This document shows positions 9,370 to 19,563 of a DNA stretch of 62,786 nucleotides, one piece after another. The notes beneath the pieces were generated by a model. It searched no databases and was not told the DNA's origin. It worked only from the letters and a program-made list of their open reading frames with translations. Source of the DNA: Pseudoxanthobacter soli DSM 19599 (GTDB taxonomy: Bacteria > Pseudomonadota > Alphaproteobacteria > Rhizobiales > Segnochrobactraceae); the NCBI GenBank assembly GCA_945898215.1, contig CAMDHY010000012.1, positions 1 to 62,786 of the forward strand. The letters are read 5' to 3'. The position numbers and the translations under genes were made by a program. How positions within the stretch are numbered: the first letter of the stretch is position 1; each line of letters opens with the position of its first letter.

Positions 9370-10209
9370 CTAGAAACTGAAGCCCGCCGGAAGGATCGAG
9401 AGGTCGATGCCACGGTCTTCCCAGGCCTTGGCGAGGCGCGCCTGGGCGAGGCCGAGCGAGCGCTGCTGCTGCACCCAGTTGGTCAGGAAGTTGATGTAGC
9501 CGGCATTGCCCGGCTGGCGGGCGACGGCGAGCGTCGCCGGATTGCGCAGCACCGGCTCCGGCAGCGACACGTCGCCGACGCCCTTCAGGTCGATCTGGAT
9601 GGCGTCGAAGATGGCGAAGACGACGGCGTCGGCGCGGCCGGCCTGTAGCTCGAGGAGCGCGAGGTTGCGGTCCTCGACCGGCACGATGTTCGCCTTCGGC
9701 ATCAGCGCCTCGGCGACCACCTGCATGGTCGAGCCCTTCTGGGCGACGACGGTCTTCGACGGGTCGTTGAGCTCGGCCCACGTCTTCACCGGCTTGCCGG
9801 GAGGCGTCAGCACCGCCCAGGCGTCGGTGAACAGCGGCTCCCAGAGATAGTCGACGACGAGGCCGCGCTTCGGGTTCGGGTTGACGCCGATGGCGACGTC
9901 GATCTTGTTCGACTGGAAGTCGGCGGCGAGGTTGCCCCAGGTGGTCTCGACCGGCTCGACCTTGACGCCGAGCAGGGTGGCGACGTCGGTCAGGTAGTCG
10001 ACATAGAAGCCGGTCCATTCGCCGGTGGCGGGGTCCTTGATGTAGCCCGGCTCCTCGCCGACCATCACCGGGATCTTCAGGACGCCCGACGCCCTGATCT
10101 TGTCGAGCACGGCGGACGGGTTGTTGTCGTCAGCCCGGGCAGGCTGCGCGACGGCGGCGACGACCAGGGCCAGGAAGGCCAGGATCGACGTAAAGGTCGT
10201 GGATCGCAT
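9370..10209 (-). CDS. Periplasmic amino-acid-binding protein of the ABC importer
   Basis: A 279-residue extracellular solute-binding protein of family 3. A Sec signal peptide of about 26 residues ends in ARA|DD. The mature part has typical family segments ([31 protein letters not shown]). It captures the substrate in the periplasm for the permease and ATPase downstream. A GAGAGGGAAAC ribosome binding site precedes the ATG. Family 3 proteins bind polar amino acids or opine-like compounds. The cluster context suggests a proline-like imino acid, which is an inference. Confidence 0.88.
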   Translation of the reverse strand: MRSTTFTSILAFLALVVAAVAQPARADDNNPSAVLDKIRASGVLKIPVMVGEEPGYIKDPATGEWTGFYVDYLTDVATLLGVKVEPVETTWGNLAADFQSNKIDVAIGVNPNPKRGLVVDYLWEPLFTDAWAVLTPPGKPVKTWAELNDPSKTVVAQKGSTMQVVAEALMPKANIVPVEDRNLALLELQAGRADAVVFAIFDAIQIDLKGVGDVSLPEPVLRNPATLAVARQPGNAGYINFLTNWVQQQRSLGLAQARLAKAWEDRGIDLSILPAGFSF

Positions 10210-10277
10210 GCTGTTTCCCTCTCGTTAGGCGGACGTTCGGGTCCGCCGTCCTCTCCCCGCCGCCAGGCCCCCCGGGC

Positions 10278-11294
10278 TCAGCGGCAGAGGAATCCCGTCG
10301 GCAACGGATCGCCGCGCTCGCGGACGATCGTCGAAAAGGCGATGATGTGGGCGTTGCCGGCGATCTCGACGATCACGGCGCGGTGGCCGGCGACCTCCGT
10401 CCCTGCGGCCGCCGTCGCCGCGAAGGCGACGCCCAGAAGGTTCTCCGCCCGGTAGGTTCCTCCGAGGGGGATGCGGCCACGGTGGACGAGCTGCGCGGTG
10501 CGCGCCGCCGTGCCGGTGCCGCAGGGCGAGCGGTCGAACTTGTTCGCCTCGAGCACGAGGAGATGCCTGGCGGCGGCCGCTTCGCCCGGGGCGTCGGCGG
10601 GATCTGCGTCGGCGTAGAACAGCACGCTCGCCATGTCGGAGGGGTCGATCAGGCCGCGCGCATGCAGGACGTCGTTGAAGGCCGCCTTCAGACGGCTGCC
10701 GAGGGAGAGCGCCGGTGTGACGTGCTCGCTGTCGAGAGCGAGCCCGAGCGGGCCGGCGTCAACCAAGAGGTACCACATGCCGCCATAGGCGAGGTCGGCC
10801 CGCACCTCGCCGACGCCGTCGAGCGTGATGGTGACGTCCTCGGCGGCGAGGTAGGACGGCACGTTGCGCAGCCGCACGCCGGCGAGGCCCCCGTCCGCCG
10901 CCCAGTCGAGGCGGACGTCGACGACCCCGGCGGGGGTTTCCAGCGAGAAGCGTTCCGGTGCGATCTCGCGCGTCAGCGCGCCGGTGGCGGCGAGCGTGCG
11001 GGCGTAGCCGATCGTGCCGTGGCCGCACATGTCGAGATAGACGTAGGAGGAAATGAAGAAGGCGCCGTAGTCGGCGATCGTCGAGGGCACCGGTACGAGG
11101 CCGACCATCGCCGCGTGGCCGCGCGGCTCGTGCAGCAGCAGCGGCCGAAGGTCGTCGTGATGCTTGCGGAAGTGGTCGCGGCGGGCGCGGACGCTGTCGC
11201 CGGGCAGCGGCGGGACGCCGGAGAGCACGACGCGGGTCGGATGGCCGGCGGTGTGGGAATCGACGACGGAGAAGGAGGCGTCGAGACCCAGCAT
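10278..11294 (-). CDS. Proline racemase / 4-hydroxyproline 2-epimerase family enzyme
   Basis: A 338-residue protein of the proline-racemase superfamily. Both catalytic cysteines are present: Cys90 (DMCGHGTIG) and Cys258 (DRSPCGTGTAAR). This identifies a two-base racemase or epimerase. The related trans-3-hydroxyproline dehydratases carry Thr at the first position and are excluded. 4-Hydroxyproline 2-epimerases usually sit beside DadA-like oxidases, ABC importers and ketoglutarate-semialdehyde dehydrogenases, as here. The start lies 4 nt after the gntR stop codon, and the ribosome binding site (GGAGTGAGG) lies across the end of gntR, so the two genes are co-transcribed. Confidence 0.88.
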   Translation of the reverse strand: MLGLDASFSVVDSHTAGHPTRVVLSGVPPLPGDSVRARRDHFRKHHDDLRPLLLHEPRGHAAMVGLVPVPSTIADYGAFFISSYVYLDMCGHGTIGYARTLAATGALTREIAPERFSLETPAGVVDVRLDWAADGGLAGVRLRNVPSYLAAEDVTITLDGVGEVRADLAYGGMWYLLVDAGPLGLALDSEHVTPALSLGSRLKAAFNDVLHARGLIDPSDMASVLFYADADPADAPGEAAAARHLLVLEANKFDRSPCGTGTAARTAQLVHRGRIPLGGTYRAENLLGVAFAATAAAGTEVAGHRAVIVEIAGNAHIIAFSTIVRERGDPLPTGFLCR

Positions 11295-11298
11295 CGCC

Positions 11299-11976
11299 TC
11301 ACTCCGCGGGGATTTCAGCGGCCATCGCCGGCCGGATGTCGCGCCAGATGGCGCCGATCAGGGCTTCCGTCTCCGCCTTGGCGCGGGGCGCGTCGCCGGC
11401 GAGGATGGCGGCGTAGATGGTCGCGGTGCCTTCGACCGACAGCCGGACGGCGCCGGGGGCGCGGGCGTAGATGAAGTAGCGGTAGCGCAGCGCCTGCTTC
11501 TCGAGGCCGGCGAGCAGGCGGCGCAACGTGATGTTGCCGCACAGGCGATAGATGACCGTCGAGCCGCGCACGTCGGCATCGAAGAAGCGCTGCACGTCGC
11601 CGTCGCCGTGGGCGGCGCGCATCGCCGCCAGGATCGCCGGCAGCTCGTCCTTCAGCGCCACGTCGGTCGCGGCGGCCGCCTCCGCCGCCGCCAGCGCCTC
11701 AAGCGGGATGCGGCAGGCATAGACCTCGTCGAAGTCCTTGAGCGTCATCGGCGCGACCCAGATGCCGCGGCGTGGCGCCTTCAGGACGAGCCCGTCGCGC
11801 TCGAGCAGGCGGAGCGCCTCGCGCACCGGCGAGCGGCTGACGCCGTAGGTCTGGGCGACCTCCTCTTCTGTGAGACGCGTCGTCGGTGCCAGCCGGCCGG
11901 AGATGATCTCCTCCTGAAGGAGCCGGGCGAGCTCTTCCGGGATGACGAGCGAGAGGCGGGTGCGGGCGACGTCCAT
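11299..11976 (-). CDS. GntR-family transcriptional regulator (FCD/FadR-type)
   Basis: A 225-residue regulator with an N-terminal winged helix-turn-helix (about residues 15-75, including YGVSRSPVREALRLLE) and a C-terminal all-helical FCD ligand-binding domain. Such proteins usually repress a neighbouring catabolic operon until its substrate or an intermediate binds. The frame extends to a TTG at 12000, but the ATG at 11976 has a GGAG ribosome binding site and keeps the upstream palindrome non-coding. It is the first gene of the long minus-strand cluster and probably controls both itself and the operon. Confidence 0.88.
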   Translation of the reverse strand: MDVARTRLSLVIPEELARLLQEEIISGRLAPTTRLTEEEVAQTYGVSRSPVREALRLLERDGLVLKAPRRGIWVAPMTLKDFDEVYACRIPLEALAAAEAAAATDVALKDELPAILAAMRAAHGDGDVQRFFDADVRGSTVIYRLCGNITLRRLLAGLEKQALRYRYFIYARAPGAVRLSVEGTATIYAAILAGDAPRAKAETEALIGAIWRDIRPAMAAEIPAE

Positions 11977-11984
11977 AGGTCTAC

Positions 11985-12013
11985 TCCATACTGTATACAA
12001 TGTTCAGCGTCAA
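11985..12013 (-). promoter_or_regulatory. Candidate promoter with GntR operator palindrome
   Basis: On the minus strand, TTGACG (12013-12008) and TATGGA (11990-11985) are 17 nt apart. The 8-bp perfect palindrome TGTATACA (11992-11999) lies in the spacer, where a bound dimer would block RNA polymerase. AT-rich palindromes of this kind are typical operators of FadR-type GntR proteins. The predicted start of transcription would be within a few nt of the gntR ATG, so the message would be leaderless or nearly so. Confidence 0.55.
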
Positions 12014-12218
12014 TGCGGCGCCGGTACGGCGTGCGTTTTCCACAGCGGGGCTCATGCCCCCGCGCCATCTGTAGCGGCGGCTCAGCCGCCGGCCGTCCAC
12101 CGCGGCGCTGCGATGGAAGGGGCGGAGCGCGGACGCCAGCGGGCGCGGCCGATCACCGGCGAAGACGCCGAGGGGCGTCCCCGGGGCGTCGCCGCGGCGT
12201 GCGCATCGCCGGTCGGGA

Positions 12219-13202
12219 TCAGGCTCGATCGGGGGGGAGGGTCGGCGGTGGTGCGCCGCCACCGGTCGGCGCGTCCTCGCGTCCGAACTGCGAGTGCTCG
12301 AAGACGACGACGACGATCAGCGACAAGGCGAGCGGCAGCAGCAAGTAGAACAGCCGGAAGACGATCAGCGAGGCGAGCACGTCGGCGGGATCGGCGTCCG
12401 GCAGCACCGTCAGGAAGACGAGCTCGAGCACGCCGAGGCCGCCGGGCGCGTGCGACAGCAGCGCCGCCGTGAACGAGGCGAGGAAGGCGCCGAGCACGAT
12501 CAGGAAGCCCGGATTGTCGTGTGCCGGCAGCGTGAAATAGATGATCGCCGCGGCGCCGATCAGCTCGATCGGCGCGGCGACGAGCTGGCGGGCGACGACG
12601 CCGCCGGAGGGCCGCGGGATCAGTAGGCTGCCAATGCGGACGGGGCGCAGCGGCAGCCGGGTGAACACCACGTAGAGAGCGACGCCGGCGAGGAGGACGA
12701 AGCCGAGGACGCGCACGAGCTCGTGCGGCAGCTCGGTGATGTGGTCGGCGACGTGCGGCTGCAGCACCAGCACGATGCCGGCGAGCATCACCGTGCCGAG
12801 CGCGAAGGTGAAGGAGCAGAACGTCACCAGCAGCGCCACCTCGCCCGCCGTCAGGCCCTGGCGGGAATAGGCCCGGTAGCGGATGACGGCGCCCGACAGC
12901 ACCGAGGCGCCGATATTGTGGGAGAGCGCATAGGTGGTGAAGGACGTAACGGCGATGTAGAGCCACGGCACCGTCTTGCCGAGGAATTGCAGCCCGATGC
13001 GGTCGTACCAGGCGAGTGCGGCATAGGCGACAAGCGTCGCGCCGGCCGCCAGCAGCCACTGGTGCCAGCCGATCGCCGCGAGGCTTTCGATCAGGTCGTC
13101 GAGGGAGAGGCTGCGCAGTTCGGAATAGAGCAGCCAGCCGGACAGCACGACCGCCGCGAGGCCGATCACCGGCCATCCGTATTTCTTGAGGACCGTCCTC
13201 AT
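12219..13202 (-). CDS. Lysylphosphatidylglycerol synthase-type membrane domain protein (UPF0104)
   Basis: A 327-residue integral membrane protein with about eight hydrophobic segments. It matches the transmembrane flippase-like part of lysylphosphatidylglycerol synthases (LPG_synthase_TM/UPF0104) but lacks the C-terminal aminoacyl-transfer domain. Family signatures include SHNIGASVLSGAVIRYRAYS and SHAPGGLGVLE. The start is set at the ATG at 13202 (MRTVLKK), which has a strong GGGAGAGGGA ribosome binding site. An in-frame upstream extension lacks that support and is low-complexity. The likely role is lipid or polyprenyl-linked substrate movement, but the true function is unknown. Confidence 0.8.
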   Translation of the reverse strand: MRTVLKKYGWPVIGLAAVVLSGWLLYSELRSLSLDDLIESLAAIGWHQWLLAAGATLVAYAALAWYDRIGLQFLGKTVPWLYIAVTSFTTYALSHNIGASVLSGAVIRYRAYSRQGLTAGEVALLVTFCSFTFALGTVMLAGIVLVLQPHVADHITELPHELVRVLGFVLLAGVALYVVFTRLPLRPVRIGSLLIPRPSGGVVARQLVAAPIELIGAAAIIYFTLPAHDNPGFLIVLGAFLASFTAALLSHAPGGLGVLELVFLTVLPDADPADVLASLIVFRLFYLLLPLALSLIVVVVFEHSQFGREDAPTGGGAPPPTLPPDRA

Positions 13203-13444
13203 TCCCTCTCCCGGTCGCGCCGACCCGATGTCGACGGCGTTGCTCTTCGCCGCGTCGACGGCCGCGGCGGGCGCCGAGGGGGCGCCGAACCGTCGCCCGC
13301 GCGACCGCACCGAACCCTCGGCTCCGATGTAGCCCAGCGGGGGCGACGGCGCGAGCCCGAGTTGGCGTCAGGCGTCGGCGGGATCTGCCCGCATCGACCG
13401 CACCAACCGCCCAGCTGTTGCGACTTGCGACATACGGAAGGGCG

Positions 13445-13488
13445 TTGACTCGAACAAACAGGGATATTAGAAAGAACAAACAAGGTAC
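13445..13488 (+). promoter_or_regulatory. Candidate promoter with LexA-like 11-bp-period repeats
   Basis: TTGACT (13445-13450) and TAGAAA (13468-13473) are 17 nt apart in an unusually AT-rich stretch. Four-base GAAC-like blocks recur every 11 bp: GAAC at 13452, GATA at 13463, GAAC at 13474 and GTAC at 13485. A 9-base direct repeat (GAACAAACA) starts at 13452 and 13474. Alphaproteobacterial LexA recognises direct repeats of GTTC/GAAC with 7-nt spacing, that is, an 11-bp period. Each box here is imperfect, so regulation by LexA is a hypothesis. Confidence 0.45.
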
Positions 13489-13506
13489 AAAAACGAGGAG
13501 GACAGC

Positions 13507-13605
13507 ATGACCCGCCCCGCTCACGACCTCGCCGCCCTGATCGCCTTGACGCTCTTTGTCGCCACCCTGGTGGTTTGGCTCGACGCCTTCGGCCGGCTCG
13601 CCTGA
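13507..13605 (+). CDS. Putative 32-residue single-pass membrane peptide
   Basis: A 32-codon ORF (N-terminus MTRPAHDLAAL) ending at TGA 13603-13605. A strong GAGGAG ribosome binding site lies 6-12 nt before the ATG, and a candidate promoter lies directly upstream. Residues 9-25 form one hydrophobic segment rich in Leu, Ala and Val, so it is predicted to be a single-span membrane peptide. It precedes dnaE1 by 110 nt on the same strand and may share its transcript. Size, topology and LexA-like promoter repeats recall Caulobacter SidA, a 29-residue SOS-induced division inhibitor, but there is no sequence-level proof. It could also be a leader peptide. Confidence 0.5.
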   Translation: MTRPAHDLAALIALTLFVATLVVWLDAFGRLA

Positions 13606-13715
13606 ACTGTTGATGACGGCGGCGCGGTGGTCGACAGCGCCGCCACCCGGCTGCCACAGTCGCCCGGCTCCGCGCCGCTTCGGCTCGGCGGGCCGGGCGG
13701 ACAGGGAGGACGGAC

Positions 13716-16700
13716 ATGGCGGCGGACCCCGGCTTCGTGCATCTGCGCGTCCATTCGTCCTACTCGCTGCTCGAGGGCGCCATTCACATCAAGGGCCTCG
13801 TCTCGCTGGCGAAGGCCGACAAGCAGCCGGCGCTCGCCGTCACCGACACCGGCAATCTCTTCGGCGCGCTGGAGTTCTCGGAGAAGGCCTTCGAATCGGG
13901 CATCCAGCCGATCATCGGATGCGAGCTCCTCGTCGACTTCCTGGACGAAACCGGCGGGCGCCGCGCTCCGGTGGGCCGTGACGGGGCCGGACCGCTGGCG
14001 CCGCTCGTGCTCCTGGCGGCGACGCCCTCCGGCTACGACGCCCTCGCCCGGCTGGTCAGCCGCGCCTATCTCGGCGGCGAGGCGGGCGAGCGCCCGCACC
14101 TCGCCATCGGGACGCTCCTGGATGACGCCGACGGGCTGATCGTGCTCACCGGCGGCGCTCGCGGCCCGATCGGCGCGGCGCTCACCGCCGGTGGCGAGAC
14201 GGCCGCCCAGGCGCGCCTGGAGCGCCTCGCCGCGGCCCTGCCGGACCGGCTCTATGTCGAGCTGCAGCGACACGGTCTCGCCGAGGAGGCGGCGACGGAG
14301 GGCGGGCTGCTCGATCTCGCCTACGGCCTCGGCCTGCCACTCGTCGCCACCAACGGCGTCTTCTTCGCCGGACCCGAAGACCACGAGGCGCACGATGCGC
14401 TGCTCGCCATCGCCGACGGCCGCACACTCATCGAGGACGACCGCCGCCGGCTGACGCCGCAGCACCACTTCAAGAGCCGCGCGGCGATGCGGGCCCTCTT
14501 CGAGGACCTGCCGGAGGCGGTCGACAACACGGTGGAGATCGCCCGACGCTGCGCGGCGCGGGCACCGAAGCGCAAGCCGATCCTGCCGCGCTTCGCCGCC
14601 GCCGACGCGGCGAGCGCCGACGATGCCGAGGCGGCGGAGGCGCGGCTCCTGCGCCAGACCGCCGAGGACGGCCTCGCCGACCGCATCCGTCGCCACGGCC
14701 TTGCACCCGGCTTCGACGAGGCGGCCTACCGCGACCGGCTCGACTTCGAACTCGGCGTCATCGAGCGGATGCGCTATCCCGGCTACTTCCTGATCGTCTC
14801 GGACTTCATCCGGTGGGCGAAAGCGCAGGGCATCCCGGTCGGTCCCGGCCGCGGCTCGGGTGCCGGCTCGCTCGTCGCCTACGCCCTGATGATCACCGAC
14901 CTCGACCCGATCCGCTTCGGCCTGCTGTTCGAGCGCTTCCTCAATCCCGAGCGCGTCTCGATGCCGGACTTCGACGTCGACTTCTGCCAGGACCGCCGCG
15001 ACGAGGTGATCCGCTACGTGCAGGAGAAGTACGGCCGCGACCGCGTCGCGCAGATCATCACCTTCGGGACGCTGCAGGCGCGCGCAGCACTCCGCGACGT
15101 CGGCCGCGTGCTGCAGATGCCCTACGGCCAGGTCGACCGGCTGTGCAAGCTCGTGCCGCAGAACCCGGCGAACCCGGTGACGCTCGCCCAGGCGATCGAG
15201 AGCGAGCCGAAGCTGCAGGAGGCGCGGGCGTCGGAGCCGATCGTCGACCGGCTCTTGTCGATCTCGCTGAAGCTCGAGGGGCTGTTCCGCCACGCCTCCA
15301 CCCACGCCGCCGGCATCGTCATCGCCGACCGCGCGCTCGAGAACCTCGTGCCGCTCTACCGCGACCCGCGCTCCGACATGCCGGTGACGCAGTACAACAT
15401 GAAGTGGGTCGAGCAGGCCGGCCTCGTGAAGTTCGACTTCCTCGGCCTGAAGACCCTGACGGTGATCGACGTCGCGGTGAAGCTCCTCGCCCGCCGCGGC
15501 GTCGCCGTCGACGTCGGGGCGCTGCCGATCGACGACCCCGCCACGTTCGCGCTGCTCGCGCGCGGCGAGACGGTGGGCGTGTTCCAGCTGGAAAGCCAGG
15601 GCATGCGCAAGGCGCTCGCCGGCATGCGCCCCGACCGCTTCGAGGACATCATCGCGCTGGTGGCGCTCTACCGCCCGGGCCCGATGGACAACATCCCGAC
15701 CTACAACCGGCGCAAGCACGGGCAGGAGGAGCCCGACTGGCTGCATCCGCTGCTCGAGCCGATCCTGCGCGAGACCCACGGTGTCATCATCTATCAGGAA
15801 CAGGTGATGCAGATCGCCCAGGTGCTGTCGGGCTACTCGCTCGGCGAAGCCGATCTCCTGCGCCGCGCGATGGGCAAGAAGATCCGCGAGGAAATGGCGG
15901 TGCAGCGCGCCCGTTTCGTCGACGGCGCCGCCGCGCAGGGCGTCCGGCGGCCGCAGGCGGAGACAATCTTCGACCTCGTGGCGAAATTCGCCGACTACGG
16001 CTTCAACAAGTCCCACGCCGCCGCCTACGCCCTGGTCGCCTACCAGACGGCTTGGCTGAAAGCCAACCACCCGGTCGAGTTCCTCGCCGCGTCGATGGCG
16101 CTCGACATCGGCAACACCGACAAGCTGAACGACTTCCGCCGCGAGGCGCAGCGCATCGGCATCGAAGTGGCACCGCCGTGCGTGCAGCGCTCCGGCGCGA
16201 GCTTCGACGTCGCCGACGGCCGGATCCTCTATGCGCTCGGCGCCGTGAAGGGCATCGGGCGGCCGGTGGCCGAGCACCTCGTCGCCGCCCGCGGCGACCG
16301 TCGCTTCGCCGACCTCGGCGACTTCGCCCGCCGCATCAACCCGCGCCAGGCGCCGAAACGGGCCCTCGACAGCCTCGTCAACGCCGGCGCCTTCGACGCG
16401 CTGGAGGCGAACCGGGCGAAGCTCGAGGCGGGGCTCGACACCATCGTCGCCGAGGGCAACCGTGTCGTCGATGCCGCGAGCGGCGGCCAGGACGAGCTCT
16501 TCGGCGGCGGCGCCGTGCCGATCCGTCTCGCCGATCGGCCCCCGTGGCCGCCGGCGGAGCGGCTGCAGCGCGAGCACGCCGCCGTCGGCTTCTATCTCTC
16601 CGCCCATCCCCTCGACGAATACCGGCCGGTGCTCGCGAGCCTCAGGGTCCAGATGTGGTCGGAGTTCGCCGAAGGCGTGAAGCGCGGCGCCGCCGCCGGC

Positions 16701-17171
16701 CGCCTCGTCGGCACGGTGACGGCGCGCCAGGAGCGGCGGACCCGCTCGGGCAGCCGCATGGGCATCGTGCGGATGTCCGACCCGACCGGCCAGTACGAGG
16801 CGATCGCCTTCGCCGACACGCTCGCCGAATACCGCGAGCTGCTCGAGACCGGCAACTCGGTGGTGCTCGTCGTCGCGGCGGAGGAGCGCGAGGAGGGGGT
16901 GAGCGTCCGCATCCAGTCGGTCGAGAGCCTCGACGCGGCGGCGCTGCGCGTGAAGCGCTCGCTGCGCGTCTTCGTCCGCGACGCAGCCCCCCTCGAGCCG
17001 ATCGCCCGGCAGCTGCAGCCCGGGGGCGACGGCGAGGTGTCGATGGTGCTGATGCTCGACGACGGCGGCCGCGAGGTGGAGATCGCGCTGCCGGGCCGCT
17101 ACCGCCTGTCGCCGCCGGTCGCCGGGGCGCTCAGGACGGTGCCGGGGATCGTGCAGGTGGAGTTCGCGTGA
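13716..17171 (+). CDS. dnaE: DNA polymerase III alpha subunit (replicative, DnaE1 type)
   Basis: A 1151-residue C-family polymerase, the catalytic core of the replicase. The N-terminal PHP domain begins with VHLRVHSSYS. The palm holds the catalytic aspartates Asp418 and Asp420 (MPDFDVDFC) and Asp574 (KFDFLGLKTL). Beta-binding and tandem HhH segments follow, with an OB-fold near residues 990-1070 (LVGTVTARQ). The PDFDVDF and LGLKTL contexts and full length mark it as DnaE1 rather than the error-prone DnaE2/ImuC. A GGGAGG ribosome binding site lies 6 nt before the ATG. No imuA or imuB gene lies nearby. Confidence 0.96.
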   Translation: MAADPGFVHLRVHSSYSLLEGAIHIKGLVSLAKADKQPALAVTDTGNLFGALEFSEKAFESGIQPIIGCELLVDFLDETGGRRAPVGRDGAGPLAPLVLLAATPSGYDALARLVSRAYLGGEAGERPHLAIGTLLDDADGLIVLTGGARGPIGAALTAGGETAAQARLERLAAALPDRLYVELQRHGLAEEAATEGGLLDLAYGLGLPLVATNGVFFAGPEDHEAHDALLAIADGRTLIEDDRRRLTPQHHFKSRAAMRALFEDLPEAVDNTVEIARRCAARAPKRKPILPRFAAADAASADDAEAAEARLLRQTAEDGLADRIRRHGLAPGFDEAAYRDRLDFELGVIERMRYPGYFLIVSDFIRWAKAQGIPVGPGRGSGAGSLVAYALMITDLDPIRFGLLFERFLNPERVSMPDFDVDFCQDRRDEVIRYVQEKYGRDRVAQIITFGTLQARAALRDVGRVLQMPYGQVDRLCKLVPQNPANPVTLAQAIESEPKLQEARASEPIVDRLLSISLKLEGLFRHASTHAAGIVIADRALENLVPLYRDPRSDMPVTQYNMKWVEQAGLVKFDFLGLKTLTVIDVAVKLLARRGVAVDVGALPIDDPATFALLARGETVGVFQLESQGMRKALAGMRPDRFEDIIALVALYRPGPMDNIPTYNRRKHGQEEPDWLHPLLEPILRETHGVIIYQEQVMQIAQVLSGYSLGEADLLRRAMGKKIREEMAVQRARFVDGAAAQGVRRPQAETIFDLVAKFADYGFNKSHAAAYALVAYQTAWLKANHPVEFLAASMALDIGNTDKLNDFRREAQRIGIEVAPPCVQRSGASFDVADGRILYALGAVKGIGRPVAEHLVAARGDRRFADLGDFARRINPRQAPKRALDSLVNAGAFDALEANRAKLEAGLDTIVAEGNRVVDAASGGQDELFGGGAVPIRLADRPPWPPAERLQREHAAVGFYLSAHPLDEYRPVLASLRVQMWSEFAEGVKRGAAAGRLVGTVTARQERRTRSGSRMGIVRMSDPTGQYEAIAFADTLAEYRELLETGNSVVLVVAAEEREEGVSVRIQSVESLDAAALRVKRSLRVFVRDAAPLEPIARQLQPGGDGEVSMVLMLDDGGREVEIALPGRYRLSPPVAGALRTVPGIVQVEFA

Positions 17172-17298
17172 CGGATGACGGTCTTGGCGCTGGCGCGGGG
17201 AGGCGACGGTGTGTGTACAGGGGCCGGAACGAGGGAGGTGGACGATCGGCGGGTGCCTCACCTTCGGTCGTGCTTGCCTCGTCGCCCTTCGCCGGGGG

Positions 17299-19461
<2,163 letters not shown>

Positions 19462-19563
19462 CAAGGCCTTCCTCGTGTTTCTTCGGACGAGTATCCCGCC
19501 CGCGCCGCTGGGCGGCAAGCCGGCCAACTCTCCGCCCGGCAACGGCACCTGCCGCTGCGGGCC

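Noticed and set aside
10278-11294. trans-3-hydroxyproline dehydratase identity for the proline-racemase-like enzyme
   Set aside because: That branch has Thr at the first catalytic position. Here both cysteines (Cys90 and Cys258) are present.
13716-17171. Assignment as error-prone DnaE2/ImuC, suggested by the LexA-like promoter upstream
   Set aside because: The PDFDVDF and KFDFLGLKTL motifs, full length and absence of imuA/imuB fit the replicative DnaE1.
13521-17261. A 1246-residue minus-strand open frame opposite dnaE
   Set aside because: Antisense shadow typical of high-GC coding DNA. The plus strand encodes a full DnaE1 with all catalytic residues.
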